Source: Lutimaribacter_A marinistellae (GTDB lineage Bacteria; Pseudomonadota; Alphaproteobacteria; Rhodobacterales; Rhodobacteraceae). Taken from it: a stretch of 64,000 nucleotides of DNA. Position numbers and translations under genes: made by a program. Positions 18,511-28,358 of this stretch are shown here, piece by piece. The notes beneath the pieces were generated by a model that worked only from the letters and a program-made list of their open reading frames with translations, did not search any database and had not been told where the DNA came from. Numbering within the stretch: position 1 is the stretch's first letter; each line of letters starts with the position of its first letter. The stretch spans positions 372,001 to 436,000 of the forward strand of contig NZ_JBHRXI010000001.1 in the NCBI RefSeq assembly GCF_042648365.1. Direction: 5' to 3'.

Positions 18511-19986
18511 ATGCTCGACGATACGACCGATCTCAAATCCCTGCTCAAAGACCCCAGCCTGCTTGAACCCCGCGCCTATATCGACGGGAAATGGGTTGAT
18601 GGCGAGGATGGCACCTTCGACGTGACCAACCCCGCGCGCGGCGACGTGCTGGCGCAGGTGGCCGATGTCAGCCGCGCCCAGATCGCCGGCGCCATCGACG
18701 CCGCCTACACCGCGCAAAAGGACTGGGCAAAGTGGACCGGCAAGGAACGCGCCGCCGTCCTGCGCAAATGGTACGACCTGATGATGGCGAACCAGGACGA
18801 CCTGGGCCGCATCATGACCGCCGAGCAGGGCAAGCCGATGACCGAGTCGAAGGGCGAAATCGCCTATGCCGCAGGGTTCATCGAGTTCTTCGGCGAAGAG
18901 GCCAAGCGCATCTACGGCGAGACCATTCCCGGCCACCAGCGCGACAAGCGGATCACCGTGCTCAAGCAGCCCGTCGGCGTCGCCGCCTCGATCACGCCGT
19001 GGAACTTCCCCGCCGCCATGATCACCCGCAAGGCCGGGCCCGCCTTGGCGGCAGGCTGTTCCTTCGTCGCGCGCCCCGCGTCGGAAACGCCGCTCTCGGC
19101 AACTGCACTGGCCGTGCTGGCAGATCGCGCGGGCATCCCGGCAGGCGTCTTCAACGTCGTGCCCTCCACCTCCTCCAGCGAAGCGGGCAAGGAATTCTGT
19201 GAAAACCCCAAGGTCCGCAAGCTGACCTTCACCGGCTCGACCGAGGTGGGCCGCATCCTGCTCAGCCAGGCCGCCGACCAGGTGATGAAATGCTCGATGG
19301 AGCTGGGCGGCAACGCACCCTTCATCGTGTTCGACGACGCCGATCTCGACGCCGCGGTCGAGGGCGCCATCGCCTGCAAGTTCCGCAATAATGGCCAGAC
19401 CTGCGTCTGCGCCAACCGCATCTACGTGCAGGCCGGCGTCTATGACGCCTTCGCGGAAAAGCTGAAAAAGGCGGTCGAGGCGCTCAAGGTCGGCGACGGG
19501 CTCGAAGACGGCACCGATACCGGCCCGCTGATCAATTCCGGCGCCGTCGACAAGGTGCGCGAACATATCAAGGACGTGCTCGACAACGGTGGCCAGATCC
19601 TGACGGGCGGCGAGGAACACGCGCTTGGCGGCACGTTCTTCCAGCCCACCGTCGTGACCGGCGTCACGCAGGACATGAAAGTCGCGACCGAGGAAACCTT
19701 CGGCCCGCTGGCGCCGCTCTTCAAATTCGACGATGTGGATGACGTGATCGAGATGGCGAACGACACCATCTTCGGCCTTGCCTCCTATTTCTATGCCCGC
19801 GATCTCAGCCGTGTCTACAAGGTGGCCGAGGCGCTGGAATACGGCATCGTCGGCGTCAACACCGGCATCATCTCGACCGAGGTCGCGCCCTTTGGCGGCG
19901 TCAAGCAATCCGGCCTGGGCCGCGAGGGCAGCCATCACGGGATCGAGGATTACCTCGAGATGAAATACATCTGCATGTCCGTATGA
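18511..19986 (+). CDS. gabD: NAD(P)-dependent succinate-semialdehyde dehydrogenase family
   Basis: A 491-residue aldehyde dehydrogenase most like GabD, which oxidises succinate semialdehyde to succinate in GABA breakdown. The catalytic glutamate is in MELGGNAPFIVF and the nucleophilic cysteine in NNGQTCVCANR; the cofactor-binding ITPWNFPAAMITRK and the C-terminal GLGREGSHHGIEDYLEMKYIC are typical of this branch. AAAGGTGGAG precedes the ATG. No GABA transaminase is adjacent; the nearest divergent gene is creatinase, so a related C4 aldehyde is also possible. Confidence 0.88.
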   Translation: MLDDTTDLKSLLKDPSLLEPRAYIDGKWVDGEDGTFDVTNPARGDVLAQVADVSRAQIAGAIDAAYTAQKDWAKWTGKERAAVLRKWYDLMMANQDDLGRIMTAEQGKPMTESKGEIAYAAGFIEFFGEEAKRIYGETIPGHQRDKRITVLKQPVGVAASITPWNFPAAMITRKAGPALAAGCSFVARPASETPLSATALAVLADRAGIPAGVFNVVPSTSSSEAGKEFCENPKVRKLTFTGSTEVGRILLSQAADQVMKCSMELGGNAPFIVFDDADLDAAVEGAIACKFRNNGQTCVCANRIYVQAGVYDAFAEKLKKAVEALKVGDGLEDGTDTGPLINSGAVDKVREHIKDVLDNGGQILTGGEEHALGGTFFQPTVVTGVTQDMKVATEETFGPLAPLFKFDDVDDVIEMANDTIFGLASYFYARDLSRVYKVAEALEYGIVGVNTGIISTEVAPFGGVKQSGLGREGSHHGIEDYLEMKYICMSV

Positions 19987-20029
19987 CCTGCTGACGCCAA
20001 GTCAGCCATCGGAAATCCTCCTCCCCATG

Positions 20030-20043
20030 TTACGTTAACGTAA
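20030..20043. promoter_or_regulatory. perfect palindrome TTACGTTAACGTAA upstream of the P450 gene
   Basis: A 14-bp perfect inverted repeat ending 21 nt before the P450 start codon, overlapping where the promoter or 5' leader must be. It resembles operators of MerR-family regulators of fatty-acid and branched-chain amino acid catabolism (LiuR-like TTACGTTNACGTAA). The similarity is from memory of those motifs, and no regulator gene is adjacent. Confidence 0.5.
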
Positions 20044-20064
20044 AGCGACAGGGGAGGAGGAACC

Positions 20065-21264
20065 ATGCCGCTAAAACTCAAGGACATTCCGCCCTTTCCC
20101 GATACGGTCGAGGGCGAAACCGACCACGAATTCCTGTACCGCGCACGGGAAAACGGGCCGCTCGCCATCGACAAGTTCGGTATCGTCACCGCTTTCTCGC
20201 TCGATCACCTGCTCGCCTTCAACGACGATCGCTGGACCCGCCAGATCGAGCTTGAGGGGATGCGCGCATCCGGTGTCTCGTCGGGCGCGATGTATGATTT
20301 CGTCTCGAACGTGATGCTTTTTGCCAATGGGCGCACGCATCGCGACCGCCGCGCGCCTGCCGCCGCCACCTTTGCTCGCCCCGCCCTCGCCGCCCTGCGG
20401 CCCGAGGTGCGCGCCCGCGCCGACGCGCTCATCGCTCCACTGGTGGGCCAAGGGTCAATCGATTTTCTCGACTGCGTTGCCAGCCCCCTGCCCGCCCGCA
20501 TCATCGCATCCCTGATCGGCGCCCCCGAAGAGGATAGCGACTGGTTCGGCAAGCGGGTCTATTCCGCAATCCGCGGGCTGTCGCTCTGCACGGACGAGGT
20601 GCGCGCGGAATCCGATGCCGATGCCGCGCTGCTGCGCGACTACGTGCAAACGCTGCTCGACATGCGCCAAGAGCACCCGCAGGACGACTTCCTGACCGCC
20701 TATCTCGCCCGTGTCACCGGCGGGCCGCTCGACACCGACGAAATCCGCGCCCAGATCATGGGGTTGGTGCTTGCCGGGTCGGACACCACGCGCGGCGCGC
20801 TCGCCTCGACGGTTTCGCAACTGCTTCAGCACCCTGAGCAGTGGCAGATGCTGGTGGACGATCCCGAAACCCATGCTGCCCCGGCCGTGTCCGAGGGGTT
20901 GCGCTTTGACCCGGTCATCGCCTCGCTGGGCCGCCTCACCACGGAACCGCGCGAGGTCGAGGGCGTGATGCTGCCCGCCTATACCTTTGTCGCGGGCTCC
21001 ATGCTCACGGCGCTGCGCGATCCTGCGGTCTATGACTCTCCGGACCGGTTCGACATCACCCGCGGCGATCACCCCCGCTATCACCCGGTCTTTGGCGGCG
21101 GCCCGCATCGCTGCCTGGGCGAGGCGCTGGCACGGATCGAACTGGAAGAGGCGCTCAAGGCGCTCGCCACGCACGCGCCCCACATGGCGCTCGACGGCCC
21201 GCCCGTCAGGCTCAAGGGCCGCGGCGCGACACGGCAGCTCGGACCGATGCGCGTGACACTTTGA
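20065..21264 (+). CDS. cytochrome P450
   Basis: A 399-residue soluble bacterial-type P450 monooxygenase. The haem ligand is Cys350 in FGGGPHRCLGEALAR; the I-helix oxygen-activation motif is AGSDTTRG near residue 235; the K-helix E-x-x-R appears as SEGLRFDP. GGGGAGGAGG precedes the ATG. No ferredoxin or ferredoxin reductase gene is next to it, so redox partners must be elsewhere. A palindromic operator candidate lies directly upstream. The substrate is unknown; the neighbouring dehydrogenase gene is 78 nt upstream on the same strand and may be co-regulated. Confidence 0.93.
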   Translation: MPLKLKDIPPFPDTVEGETDHEFLYRARENGPLAIDKFGIVTAFSLDHLLAFNDDRWTRQIELEGMRASGVSSGAMYDFVSNVMLFANGRTHRDRRAPAAATFARPALAALRPEVRARADALIAPLVGQGSIDFLDCVASPLPARIIASLIGAPEEDSDWFGKRVYSAIRGLSLCTDEVRAESDADAALLRDYVQTLLDMRQEHPQDDFLTAYLARVTGGPLDTDEIRAQIMGLVLAGSDTTRGALASTVSQLLQHPEQWQMLVDDPETHAAPAVSEGLRFDPVIASLGRLTTEPREVEGVMLPAYTFVAGSMLTALRDPAVYDSPDRFDITRGDHPRYHPVFGGGPHRCLGEALARIELEEALKALATHAPHMALDGPPVRLKGRGATRQLGPMRVTL

Positions 21265-21267
21265 AAC

Positions 21268-21301
21268 GCAAAACGCCCCATGCCGGGCAGGCACGGGGCG
21301 T
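21268..21301 (-). terminator. hairpin terminator serving the Hsp20 gene
   Basis: ACGCCCC-ATGCC pairs with GGCAC-GGGGCGT (one mismatch, 5-nt loop). On the minus strand the stem is followed by TTTTGCGTTT, fitting termination of leftward transcription from the Hsp20 gene. It may also slow rightward transcription from the P450 gene. Confidence 0.55.
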
Positions 21302-21390
21302 CTACGGTCATGCGATACCCGAGGGAAAGCGGATCATCGCCAAGTCATCGCGCCCTGCCTTGCAGCTTCGGGCGCGATCCCCTTTTCGGA

Positions 21391-21858
21391 TCAGTTGACC
21401 GGCTTCGCCTCGATGGCGTCCGACTTGTCGCCGCGGGCGGATGCAATCTCGATCCGGCGCGGTTTCAGCGCTTCGGGCACTTCGCGCTTCAGGTCGATAT
21501 GCAGCATGCCGTTCTCATGGCTCGCGCCGGTCACGACGATATGGTCGGCCAGGGTAAAGCGGCGCTCGAAGGCGCGCGTCGCGATGCCGCGATGCAGATA
21601 AGTGCGCTCACCGTTCTCGGCGGCTTTCCGGCCCGACACCACAAGGGCGCTTTCCTTGACCTCGACGTTCAGGTCGCCTTCGGCAAAGCCGGCAACGGCC
21701 AGCGAGATCCGATAGGTCTCGGCGTCGGTCTTCTCGATGTTGTAGGGGGGATAGCTGGGCTGAGTCACGTCGTTGGACATCACCCGGTCCATCAGGTCGG
21801 CAATCTGGTCAAAGCCGACGGTTGCACGGTGCAGCGGTGCAAGATCAAAACTACGCAT
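21391..21858 (-). CDS. Hsp20/alpha-crystallin small heat shock protein
   Basis: A 155-residue IbpA-type holdase chaperone. The start MRSFDLAPLHRATVGFDQI with the PPYNIEK segment is the classic IbpA opening; the alpha-crystallin core runs from about residue 37 to 125 (LAVAGFAEGDLNVEV, LVVSGRK, GIATRAFERRFTLADH, LHIDLKREVPE). The C-terminal I-x-I anchor appears as RRIEIAS. AAGAGGATG precedes the ATG. No ROSE-type RNA thermometer hairpin was recognised in the 5' leader. Confidence 0.93.
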   Translation of the reverse strand: MRSFDLAPLHRATVGFDQIADLMDRVMSNDVTQPSYPPYNIEKTDAETYRISLAVAGFAEGDLNVEVKESALVVSGRKAAENGERTYLHRGIATRAFERRFTLADHIVVTGASHENGMLHIDLKREVPEALKPRRIEIASARGDKSDAIEAKPVN

Positions 21859-21988
21859 AGGTCGTCATCCTCTTTTCATACGAGCGATAAGCGATTGATG
21901 CCCTCCTTTTCGGACGGGCGGTCTTGGTTGTCCGAACCCCGTCAGTGGCGGCCCGGTAAACTGGAAATGGGAAGCGCCCCGCGCGCTG

Positions 21989-22795
21989 TCAAGACCCTCC
22001 GGGGCGGACGAATTTCGCCCCCGAAACACCCGTGCCCGACCCCGCGCGCAGCCGCTTGATCCCCGCCTGCGGCACAGGCGCATCCCGGCGCAACTGGCGT
22101 TTGAGATCGGCCACCACCTGCGGCAGCGCCATGCCCAGCGCCACGCGCTTGCCGTTCAGCTCGGTCATGCCCGAGATCACCGAAACGACCCGTCCGCGCC
22201 CGCCCTCATGGGCCAGCACCGCCGACCCGGACGAGCCAAAGGTCACGTCGCAGTCGAACACCATGATCCCCTGCTCGGCCATCAGGATCCCGCAGTCGCG
22301 CTGTCGCGAAATCGCCTCGGACCGCCCCATTCCGTAAGACGCAAGCGATACCCGCACCCCGCGCGGCGGCCCCTCGTGCAGGGCAAAGGGATCGGCCTCG
22401 CTCACCGTGATCGGGCGCGCCAGCCGCATCAGAGCAACATCGTGACGTACATTCGACCAGGTCAGCGGCCCGGCGGGGTCGAACCCCTCATGTGCGGCCA
22501 CCTGCGCAATGCCCCGCTCGGCGATGGCACGGCCATCGCTCAACCCGGCGCGAAAGGTCAGGACCTCGGCCGCATAGGGCACCCCCGTCTGCCGATCATA
22601 AGCGCAATGCGCCGCCGTCAGGATCACGTCGGGTGCGATCAGGGTCGCGGTACAGAACCCCCGCCCGCCCATATCCAGCCGCCCCACACCTTCCCAGCCC
22701 AGCAGATCTTCGCGATCGGTCAGGCGCCGCGTCTCCTGCGCCCCGGCAGGCAGGACAAGAACAAGGGACAGCAACAGAAACAGCGCGCGGATCAT
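21989..22795 (-). CDS. trypsin-like serine protease, exported
   Basis: A 268-residue S1-family protease with a signal peptide (MIRALFLLLSLVLVLPAGAQ). The catalytic triad is visible: His in LTAAHCAYD, Asp in RHDVALMRLARP, Ser in FGSSGSAV. The residue before the oxyanion loop differs from the GDSGG of trypsin (here GSSGS), as in the V8/glutamyl-endopeptidase-like bacterial branch. Cys pairs (FCTATL/AAHC; DCG/DCDV) suggest disulfides. Its start overlaps the stop of the upstream paralogue by 4 nt (ATGA). Confidence 0.88.
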   Translation of the reverse strand: MIRALFLLLSLVLVLPAGAQETRRLTDREDLLGWEGVGRLDMGGRGFCTATLIAPDVILTAAHCAYDRQTGVPYAAEVLTFRAGLSDGRAIAERGIAQVAAHEGFDPAGPLTWSNVRHDVALMRLARPITVSEADPFALHEGPPRGVRVSLASYGMGRSEAISRQRDCGILMAEQGIMVFDCDVTFGSSGSAVLAHEGGRGRVVSVISGMTELNGKRVALGMALPQVVADLKRQLRRDAPVPQAGIKRLRAGSGTGVSGAKFVRPGGS

Positions 22796-23604
22796 GGCTT
22801 GACGAATTTCGCCCCCGTATCGTTGCGCGGGCCGCCAACGATGACCCGCTGCATGCGTGGCGCGGCCTCCTGCACATATCCACGTCCAGCGGCCAGCTCT
22901 CCGTGCAGCAGTTCCAGCGACTCCTCCAGCGCGGCGCCCAGCGCAACCCGCTCGCCTTCGACCTCGGCCTTGGCGGACACGACCGACACGATGCGCGGCA
23001 CGCCGCCGTCAAAGCTGAAGATCGGCGCACCCGACGATCCGAAATCGACATCGCAGGACATCACCAGAACCCCCTGCTGCCGCGCCATGACAGAGCATAC
23101 CTCCTGCAGGCTCGGTGCTTCGGCCCGGTCGCGCGCGTAAGAGACGACGCCAACATCGCTGCCCCGCCCAGGCCGCGCGCCGGTCTCAAAGGGCAGAACC
23201 GTCGTGTTGCGGATCGGGCGCTGCAATTCCAGCAGCGCCACGTCGTTGCGCACCCGCTGGGGCGAGGTTGCGCCGCGATAATCGTAAGCCGGGTGCACCA
23301 CCGCGCGCCGGACAAAGCGATAGGCCGAGGCCGCGCCGCTGCGCCATCCCGCCAGGAACTCGATCCGGGCCGGGTCGATCCGCTCGCCACTGGCCTTGTC
23401 ATAAAGGCAATGCGCCGCCGTCAACACCAGTTCGGGCGTGATCAGCGCGCCGGTGCAGAATCCGGTCCCGTCGATATCCAGCCGCCCGACGCCCATCCAG
23501 GCACGGCCCGCGTCCATCGTGTCGAGGCTGCGCAGCCTGCTGTCATCCGCAATGGCCGACACCGGCAGCATCGCCAGCACAAGCGCCTTCATCCAGTGTC
23601 GCAC
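22792..23604 (-). CDS. trypsin-like serine protease, exported (tandem paralogue)
   Basis: A 270-residue S1-family protease, paralogous to the next gene downstream. It has a signal peptide (MKALVLAMLPVSAIA after a short N-terminal extension) and a triad of His in LTAAHCLYD, Asp in RNDVALLELQRP and Ser in FGSSGAPIF. GTG 23604 was chosen as start because a GGAGG lies 6 nt upstream; ATG 23592 is a shorter alternative and TTG 23622 a longer one that contains the ribosome-binding site itself. Both proteins end in the same phrase (GAKFVKP / GAKFVRP), supporting recent duplication. Confidence 0.87.
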   Translation of the reverse strand: MRHWMKALVLAMLPVSAIADDSRLRSLDTMDAGRAWMGVGRLDIDGTGFCTGALITPELVLTAAHCLYDKASGERIDPARIEFLAGWRSGAASAYRFVRRAVVHPAYDYRGATSPQRVRNDVALLELQRPIRNTTVLPFETGARPGRGSDVGVVSYARDRAEAPSLQEVCSVMARQQGVLVMSCDVDFGSSGAPIFSFDGGVPRIVSVVSAKAEVEGERVALGAALEESLELLHGELAAGRGYVQEAAPRMQRVIVGGPRNDTGAKFVKP

Positions 23605-23667
23605 GCGGGTCCTCCGTCTCAACCTTCCCTCTAGCTATTGGGCGGGTAAGGCGAAACTTGGGCACAT

Positions 23668-25074
<1,407 letters not shown>

Positions 25075-25077
25075 CGC

Positions 25078-26190
25078 CTATCCCTTGCTTTCCGCGCCCA
25101 TCAGGCCCGGATTGAACAAACCGCGCGGATCGAAACGCTGCCGCAGCCCGGCCGAGATCGCGGCCAGCGGCGCCGCTTCCGGCTGGAACATCGCCCGCCC
25201 ATCGCGCGCGCCGCGCACCAGCGTCGCATGACCGGCGACATCGCCCAACCGTGCGCGCAGGTCGATCCCTTCGGGCATCAGCGCCCAGATCAGACCACCA
25301 CCCCAGTCGAACACCAGCGCCTCGGCCCCCATCCGCGCGGCCAACCCCGCGGCATCGGACGGCTTGACCGAGATCCGCCATACATCGCCCGCGCGTCCTG
25401 CAAAGGCCTCGACATCGCGCAGCGCACGCCAATCCGCATCGACCTGCTCTAGATCGCGTTCGACCGTCACGGCGCCGAACCCCTCCAACAGCTCCTGCAG
25501 CCGCGCCACCCGGTAATCGACCTGCGCGGCAAACCCCTCGACCCGCACCATCGTTGCGCCACCGGGCAGATGCGCCGCGCCCGTCACCTCGAAGGGCGAG
25601 CCCAGCGCCGCCGACAGCGCCTCGACCGCGCGCGCAGGCTCCAGCCCGCCGACACTGACCGTGGCCCGCGACTCCGCCCCCGGCAGCACCTTCAGCGAAA
25701 CCTCGGTCAGAACTCCCAGCGTGCCCCACGACCCCGCCATCAGCTTGACCAGGTCATACCCGGTGACGTTCTTCATCACCCGACCGCCATTTCGGATGAC
25801 ACGCCCCGTGCCATCAACGAACCGGACACCCAGCAGGAAATCGCGGCACGCCCCGACAGCGATCCGCCGCGGCCCCGAAACATTGCCCGCCACCACGCCG
25901 CCGATCGTGGGCGCGCCACCCGTTCCCATCAATCCGCGATGATCCATCGGCTCGAACGGCAGGCGCTGCCCCTCGGCAGCAAGCGCCGCTTCGATTTCGG
26001 CAACCGGCGTGCCGGCCTGCGCCACCAGTGTCAGCGCCCCCGGCTCGTAGAGCGTGATGCCCGACAGCCCCCCGGTTTCCAGCACCCGCTCGGGCCCCGG
26101 CACGCCCCGCGTACCGCCACCCGCGATGCGCACCGGCCCGTTCAGCCCGGCCACCATCCCGGCCAGTTCCGCCTCGCTCTCAGGTCTCAT
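25078..26190 (-). CDS. glcE: glycolate oxidase FAD-binding subunit GlcE
   Basis: A 370-residue FAD-linked oxidase subunit. The FAD-binding PCMH domain shows VRIAGGGTRG, EPGALTLVAQAGTP and GGVVAGNVSGPRRIAVG; the conserved VMKNVTGYDLVKLMAGSWGTLGV stretch follows. The C-terminal domain is shorter than in GlcD. It works in complex with GlcD and GlcF at the membrane. The ribosome-binding site is the AAGAGGAAG end of the dispersed intergenic motif at 26191-26220. Confidence 0.96.
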   Translation of the reverse strand: MRPESEAELAGMVAGLNGPVRIAGGGTRGVPGPERVLETGGLSGITLYEPGALTLVAQAGTPVAEIEAALAAEGQRLPFEPMDHRGLMGTGGAPTIGGVVAGNVSGPRRIAVGACRDFLLGVRFVDGTGRVIRNGGRVMKNVTGYDLVKLMAGSWGTLGVLTEVSLKVLPGAESRATVSVGGLEPARAVEALSAALGSPFEVTGAAHLPGGATMVRVEGFAAQVDYRVARLQELLEGFGAVTVERDLEQVDADWRALRDVEAFAGRAGDVWRISVKPSDAAGLAARMGAEALVFDWGGGLIWALMPEGIDLRARLGDVAGHATLVRGARDGRAMFQPEAAPLAAISAGLRQRFDPRGLFNPGLMGAESKG

Positions 26191-26220
26191 GCTCTTCCTC
26201 TTGCCAGAAATATCCCGGGG
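26191..26220 (-). repeat. dispersed intergenic motif, copy 2, supplying the glcE ribosome-binding site
   Basis: On the minus strand this reads CCGGGATATTT then CTGGCAAGAGGAAGAGC, ending at the ATG of glcE. It matches the copy at 9045-9070 at about 23 of 25 positions. It is preceded by a run able to fold back (GGGGCTCTGCCCCC, then GTCCCTGCGGGAC), which occupies the rest of the 60-nt glcD-glcE gap. Confidence 0.6.
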
Positions 26221-26250
26221 GAGTCCCGCAGGGACGGGGGCAGAGCCCCC

Positions 26251-27699
26251 TCACTCCGCCGCCATCCGAGCGCCCCGCCGGGCCTCGGACACGTCCAGTG
26301 GAAACACCTTGGCCGGGTTCAGCAACCACTCGGGGTCGAACACATCCTTGACCGCCATCTGCGCGTCCAGGTCATGCGGGCCGTATTGATGCCCCATCAG
26401 GTCGCGCTTCTCGATCCCGACACCATGCTCTCCGGTCAGGCAGCCGCCCGCATCGACACACAGCTTGAGGATATCGGCCCCCAGCGCCTCGCATTTCTCC
26501 AGGTCGCCCGGCTTGTTCGCATCGAACAGGATCAGCGGATGCATGTTGCCGTCACCGGCATGGAACACGTTGCCCACGCCCAGCCCGTAGTCCGCGCTCA
26601 ACTCGCCAATCCGGCGCAGCACCATCGGCAACTCCGTCACCGGGATCGTGCCGTCGAGGCACATGTAATCGTTGATCTGCCCCATCGCGCCAAAGGCCGA
26701 TTTCCGGCCCAGCCAGATCCGCGCGCTTTCCTCGGCAGACTGGCTTTCGCGCAGTTCGACCGGGTTGTGACGGCGCGCGATCTCGACGATCTTGCCCAGC
26801 TGGTAATCGATCTCGGCCTGCGAGCCTTCGACCTCCACGATCAGCAAGGCCTCGGACAGCGGATACCCCGCCTTGGCGAAATTCTCGCAGGCCTCGATGC
26901 ACAGGCGGTCCATGAACTCGATCGCCACGGGCAGAACACCCGCCTTGATGATGTCGGACACGCACTGCCCCGCCACCTCGTTGGAATCGAAGGCGATCAG
27001 AACCGGGCGCGCGCCCTCGGGCTTGCGCAGGATGCGCAGCGTCGCCTCCGTCACCACGCCAAGCTGCCCCTCGCTGCCGCAGATCAGGCCCAGCAGGTCC
27101 AGACCGCCAGCATCCAGATGCGCGCCGCCGATCTCGACCACGGTGCCATCCATCAGCACCATCGTCACGCCCAGCAGGTTGTTCGTCGTCACCCCGTATT
27201 TCAGGCAATGCGCCCCGCCCGAATTCATCGCGATGTTCCCGGCAATGGCACAGGCCAACTGGCTCGACGGGTCCGGCGCGTAAAAGAAGTCCTCCTCTTC
27301 GACCGCGCCCGTCACGCTCAGGTTGGTGCGCCCCGACTGCACCCGGATGAACCGGTTGGCATAATCGGTCTCAAGCACCTCGTTCATCCGCGCAACACCC
27401 AGGATCACCGAATCGGCGGTGGGCAGCGCCCCGCCGGCAAGCGACGTTCCCGCCCCGCGCGGCACGACAGGCACGCCCTCTTCATGGCAGATGCGCAGCA
27501 CGTCCGACACTTCCTGTGTCGACGCGGGCAGAACAGCCAGCAGCGGCGGGCACTTGTAGGCTGTCAGCGCGTCGCACTCATAGGCGCGCGTTTCGGCCTC
27601 GTCCTCGATCACCGCATCATCGGGAAGCACTTCGCGCAGACGCGCGGCAAGCCGTGATTTGCGTGACAGGACTCGGGGGTCGGGCTGGGGCATTTCCAT
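26251..27699 (-). CDS. glcD: glycolate oxidase subunit GlcD (FAD-linked)
   Basis: A 482-residue catalytic subunit of glycolate dehydrogenase. The PCMH FAD-binding region carries VVPRGAGTSLAGGALP and the conserved GNIAMNSGGAHCLKYGVTTNN; the FAD_oxidase_C part ends with HAGDGNMHPLILFD and GCLTGEHGVGIEKR, which hold active-site histidines. GCGGAGGAG lies 6 nt before the ATG. It is the first gene of glcDEF. Operator candidates lie upstream at 27727-27747 and 27790-27869. Confidence 0.97.
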   Translation of the reverse strand: MEMPQPDPRVLSRKSRLAARLREVLPDDAVIEDEAETRAYECDALTAYKCPPLLAVLPASTQEVSDVLRICHEEGVPVVPRGAGTSLAGGALPTADSVILGVARMNEVLETDYANRFIRVQSGRTNLSVTGAVEEEDFFYAPDPSSQLACAIAGNIAMNSGGAHCLKYGVTTNNLLGVTMVLMDGTVVEIGGAHLDAGGLDLLGLICGSEGQLGVVTEATLRILRKPEGARPVLIAFDSNEVAGQCVSDIIKAGVLPVAIEFMDRLCIEACENFAKAGYPLSEALLIVEVEGSQAEIDYQLGKIVEIARRHNPVELRESQSAEESARIWLGRKSAFGAMGQINDYMCLDGTIPVTELPMVLRRIGELSADYGLGVGNVFHAGDGNMHPLILFDANKPGDLEKCEALGADILKLCVDAGGCLTGEHGVGIEKRDLMGHQYGPHDLDAQMAVKDVFDPEWLLNPAKVFPLDVSEARRGARMAAE

Positions 27700-27726
27700 G
27701 GCTGGCTCCTCCGCTCGCGGCCGGGT

Positions 27727-27747
27727 TTGGTCAAATCATATTACCAA
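27727..27747. promoter_or_regulatory. dyad TTGGT-N11-ACCAA upstream of glcD
   Basis: A 5-bp inverted repeat with an AT-rich centre, 28 nt upstream of the glcD start codon. GntR/FadR-type regulators such as GlcC use TTGGT/ACCAA half-sites, usually with a much shorter spacer, so the match is only partial. It sits in the expected promoter zone. Confidence 0.3.
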
Positions 27748-27789
27748 TTTGGCCGTTGGGCAAGCGTAGCCTTACGGCCATTTCGCCGC

Positions 27790-27869
27790 GGTACCCCCGA
27801 CGAACCTTTTGTACAAAACGGTCAATCACCCCCGCAGAGGGGGTACAAAACGGTCAATTCGGGGGTACC
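27790..27869. repeat. 80-bp element: 11-bp inverted repeats enclosing a 16-bp direct repeat
   Basis: GGTACCCCCGA at 27790-27800 is perfectly complemented by TCGGGGGTACC at 27859-27869. Inside are two identical copies of GTACAAAACGGTCAAT (27811-27826 and 27843-27858), 32 bp apart, and an additional CACCCCC/GGGGG pair between them. The element fills most of the gap between glcD and the end of rlmH. It could be an operator array for glcDEF or a small mobile (MITE-like) remnant; no target-site duplication was identified. Confidence 0.6.
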
Positions 27870-27871
27870 GC

Positions 27872-28342
27872 TCAGCTGCGGTGATAAGGTCCGCCGGCCA
27901 GGATGGTCGCGGCGCGATACAGCTGCTCGGCCAGCATCACCCGCACCAGCATGTGCGGCCAGACCATCTTGCCCAGGGAAATCGAGAATTCCGCCTCCGC
28001 CCGCAGGGCCGGGTCGATCCCGTCGGCGCCGCCGATGACAAGCGCCAGATCCTGTCGCCCGGCATCTCGCCAAGCCCCTAATTTTCCTGCAAAATCCGGC
28101 GAGGAGAGAAGCTTTCCGCGCTCATCCAGGGTGCAGATCACCGCGCCTTTGGGCAGCGCCCGGCGCAACAAATCGCCCTCGGCAGCCATTCCGCCGCCCT
28201 TGCGGTCCTCGACCTCGACCACCTGAACCGGCCCCAGCCCAAGGCCCCGCCCGGTGCGGTCGAACCGCGTAACGTAATCATCTAAAAGCGTTTTTTCCGG
28301 TCCGGCACGCAACCGGCCGACCGCGCAAATCGTGACGCGCAT
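27872..28342 (-). CDS. rlmH: 23S rRNA (pseudouridine1915-N3)-methyltransferase RlmH
   Basis: A 156-residue SPOUT methyltransferase that methylates pseudouridine 1915 of 23S rRNA in mature 70S ribosomes. Family blocks are MRVTICAVGRLRAGPE at the start, TLDERGKLLSSPDFA, LALVIGGADGID, SISLGKMVWPHMLVRVMLAEQLYRA and the terminal GGPYHRS. Length is normal. It lies 16 nt downstream of rsfS on the same strand, the standard rsfS-rlmH order. Confidence 0.97.
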   Translation of the reverse strand: MRVTICAVGRLRAGPEKTLLDDYVTRFDRTGRGLGLGPVQVVEVEDRKGGGMAAEGDLLRRALPKGAVICTLDERGKLLSSPDFAGKLGAWRDAGRQDLALVIGGADGIDPALRAEAEFSISLGKMVWPHMLVRVMLAEQLYRAATILAGGPYHRS

Positions 28343-28358
28343 CAGGGAAAGGGGCGCC

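Noticed and set aside
18289..19938. Minus-strand open frame of 549 codons opposite gabD
   Set aside because: Antisense to a well-supported aldehyde dehydrogenase; low-complexity Ala/Gly/Arg/Asp composition and no domain.
25570..27657. Plus-strand open frame opposite glcD and glcE
   Set aside because: Antisense to two convincing glycolate oxidase subunit genes; its translation shows no recognisable domain.
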